NCBI GenBank assembly: GCA_002441285.1
Contig: DJVR01000066.1
Coordinates: forward strand, 1 to 7,051
Direction of reading: 5' to 3'
DNA length: 7,051 bases
Source of the DNA: Candidatus Atribacteria bacterium UBA6251
GTDB taxonomy: Bacteria; Atribacterota; Phoenicimicrobiia; Phoenicimicrobiales; Phoenicimicrobiaceae
The notes beneath the pieces were generated by a model. The model was not told the origin of the DNA and searched no databases. It worked only from the letters and a program-made list of their open reading frames with translations. Of the stretch, positions 7,034 through 7,051 are shown one piece after another (positions within the stretch are counted from its first letter, which is position 1; each line of letters begins with the position of its first letter). Both the position numbers and the translations under genes were made by a program.

Positions 7034-7051
7034 TGCACCTAGAACCTTGAA

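Noticed and set aside
7004..7051. Possible C-terminus of a DctQ subunit on the minus strand
   Set aside because: One frame is open for 15 codons before a TAA at 7004-7006, but the residues show no DctQ feature and the stretch overlaps the inverted repeat.

Overview
The window reads as a low-GC bacterial chromosome segment, with A/T-rich gaps, strong Shine-Dalgarno sites of the AAGGAGG type and all seven genes on the minus strand. An oxygen-sensitive two-subunit class I fumarase and a TRAP-type carboxylate permease point to an anaerobe. A member of Clostridia or an Atribacterota-like lineage would fit, but nothing here fixes the taxon.

Transcription runs from high to low coordinates. First comes the large membrane subunit of a TRAP transporter (dctM-like, 5664-6965). 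A small FMN-binding pyridoxamine-phosphate-oxidase-fold protein follows (5201-5572, probably a TTG start), then the alpha (4280-5125) and beta (3708-4262) subunits of fumarate hydratase. After these are a MoxR/CobS-like AAA+ ATPase (2794-3648), a 666-residue CobT-like protein with a zincin-like HDxxH region and a C-terminal VWA domain (775-2775), and a DUF4125-like protein (41-715). Gaps are 17 to 91 bases and I see no convincing terminator, so one long transcript or a few nested ones are possible.

Two functional blocks stand out. The first is carboxylate import next to fumarate/malate interconversion, a sensible C4-dicarboxylate module. The second is an ATPase-VWA pair built like CobS-CobT and other MoxR-VWA chaperone or chelatase pairs, in which an AAA+ ring and a MIDAS-bearing partner remodel a protein or help insert a metal or cofactor. 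Its client is unknown. The DUF4125-like protein downstream may belong with it.

The two ends of the window carry a near-perfect inverted repeat (1-20 and 7014-7033, 19 of 20 bases), which suggests a dispersed repeat or element ends. For four genes the first possible start codon overlaps or abuts the ribosome binding site, so I moved the start inward. No gap exceeds 100 bases, and I found no RNA gene, CRISPR array or insertion sequence.
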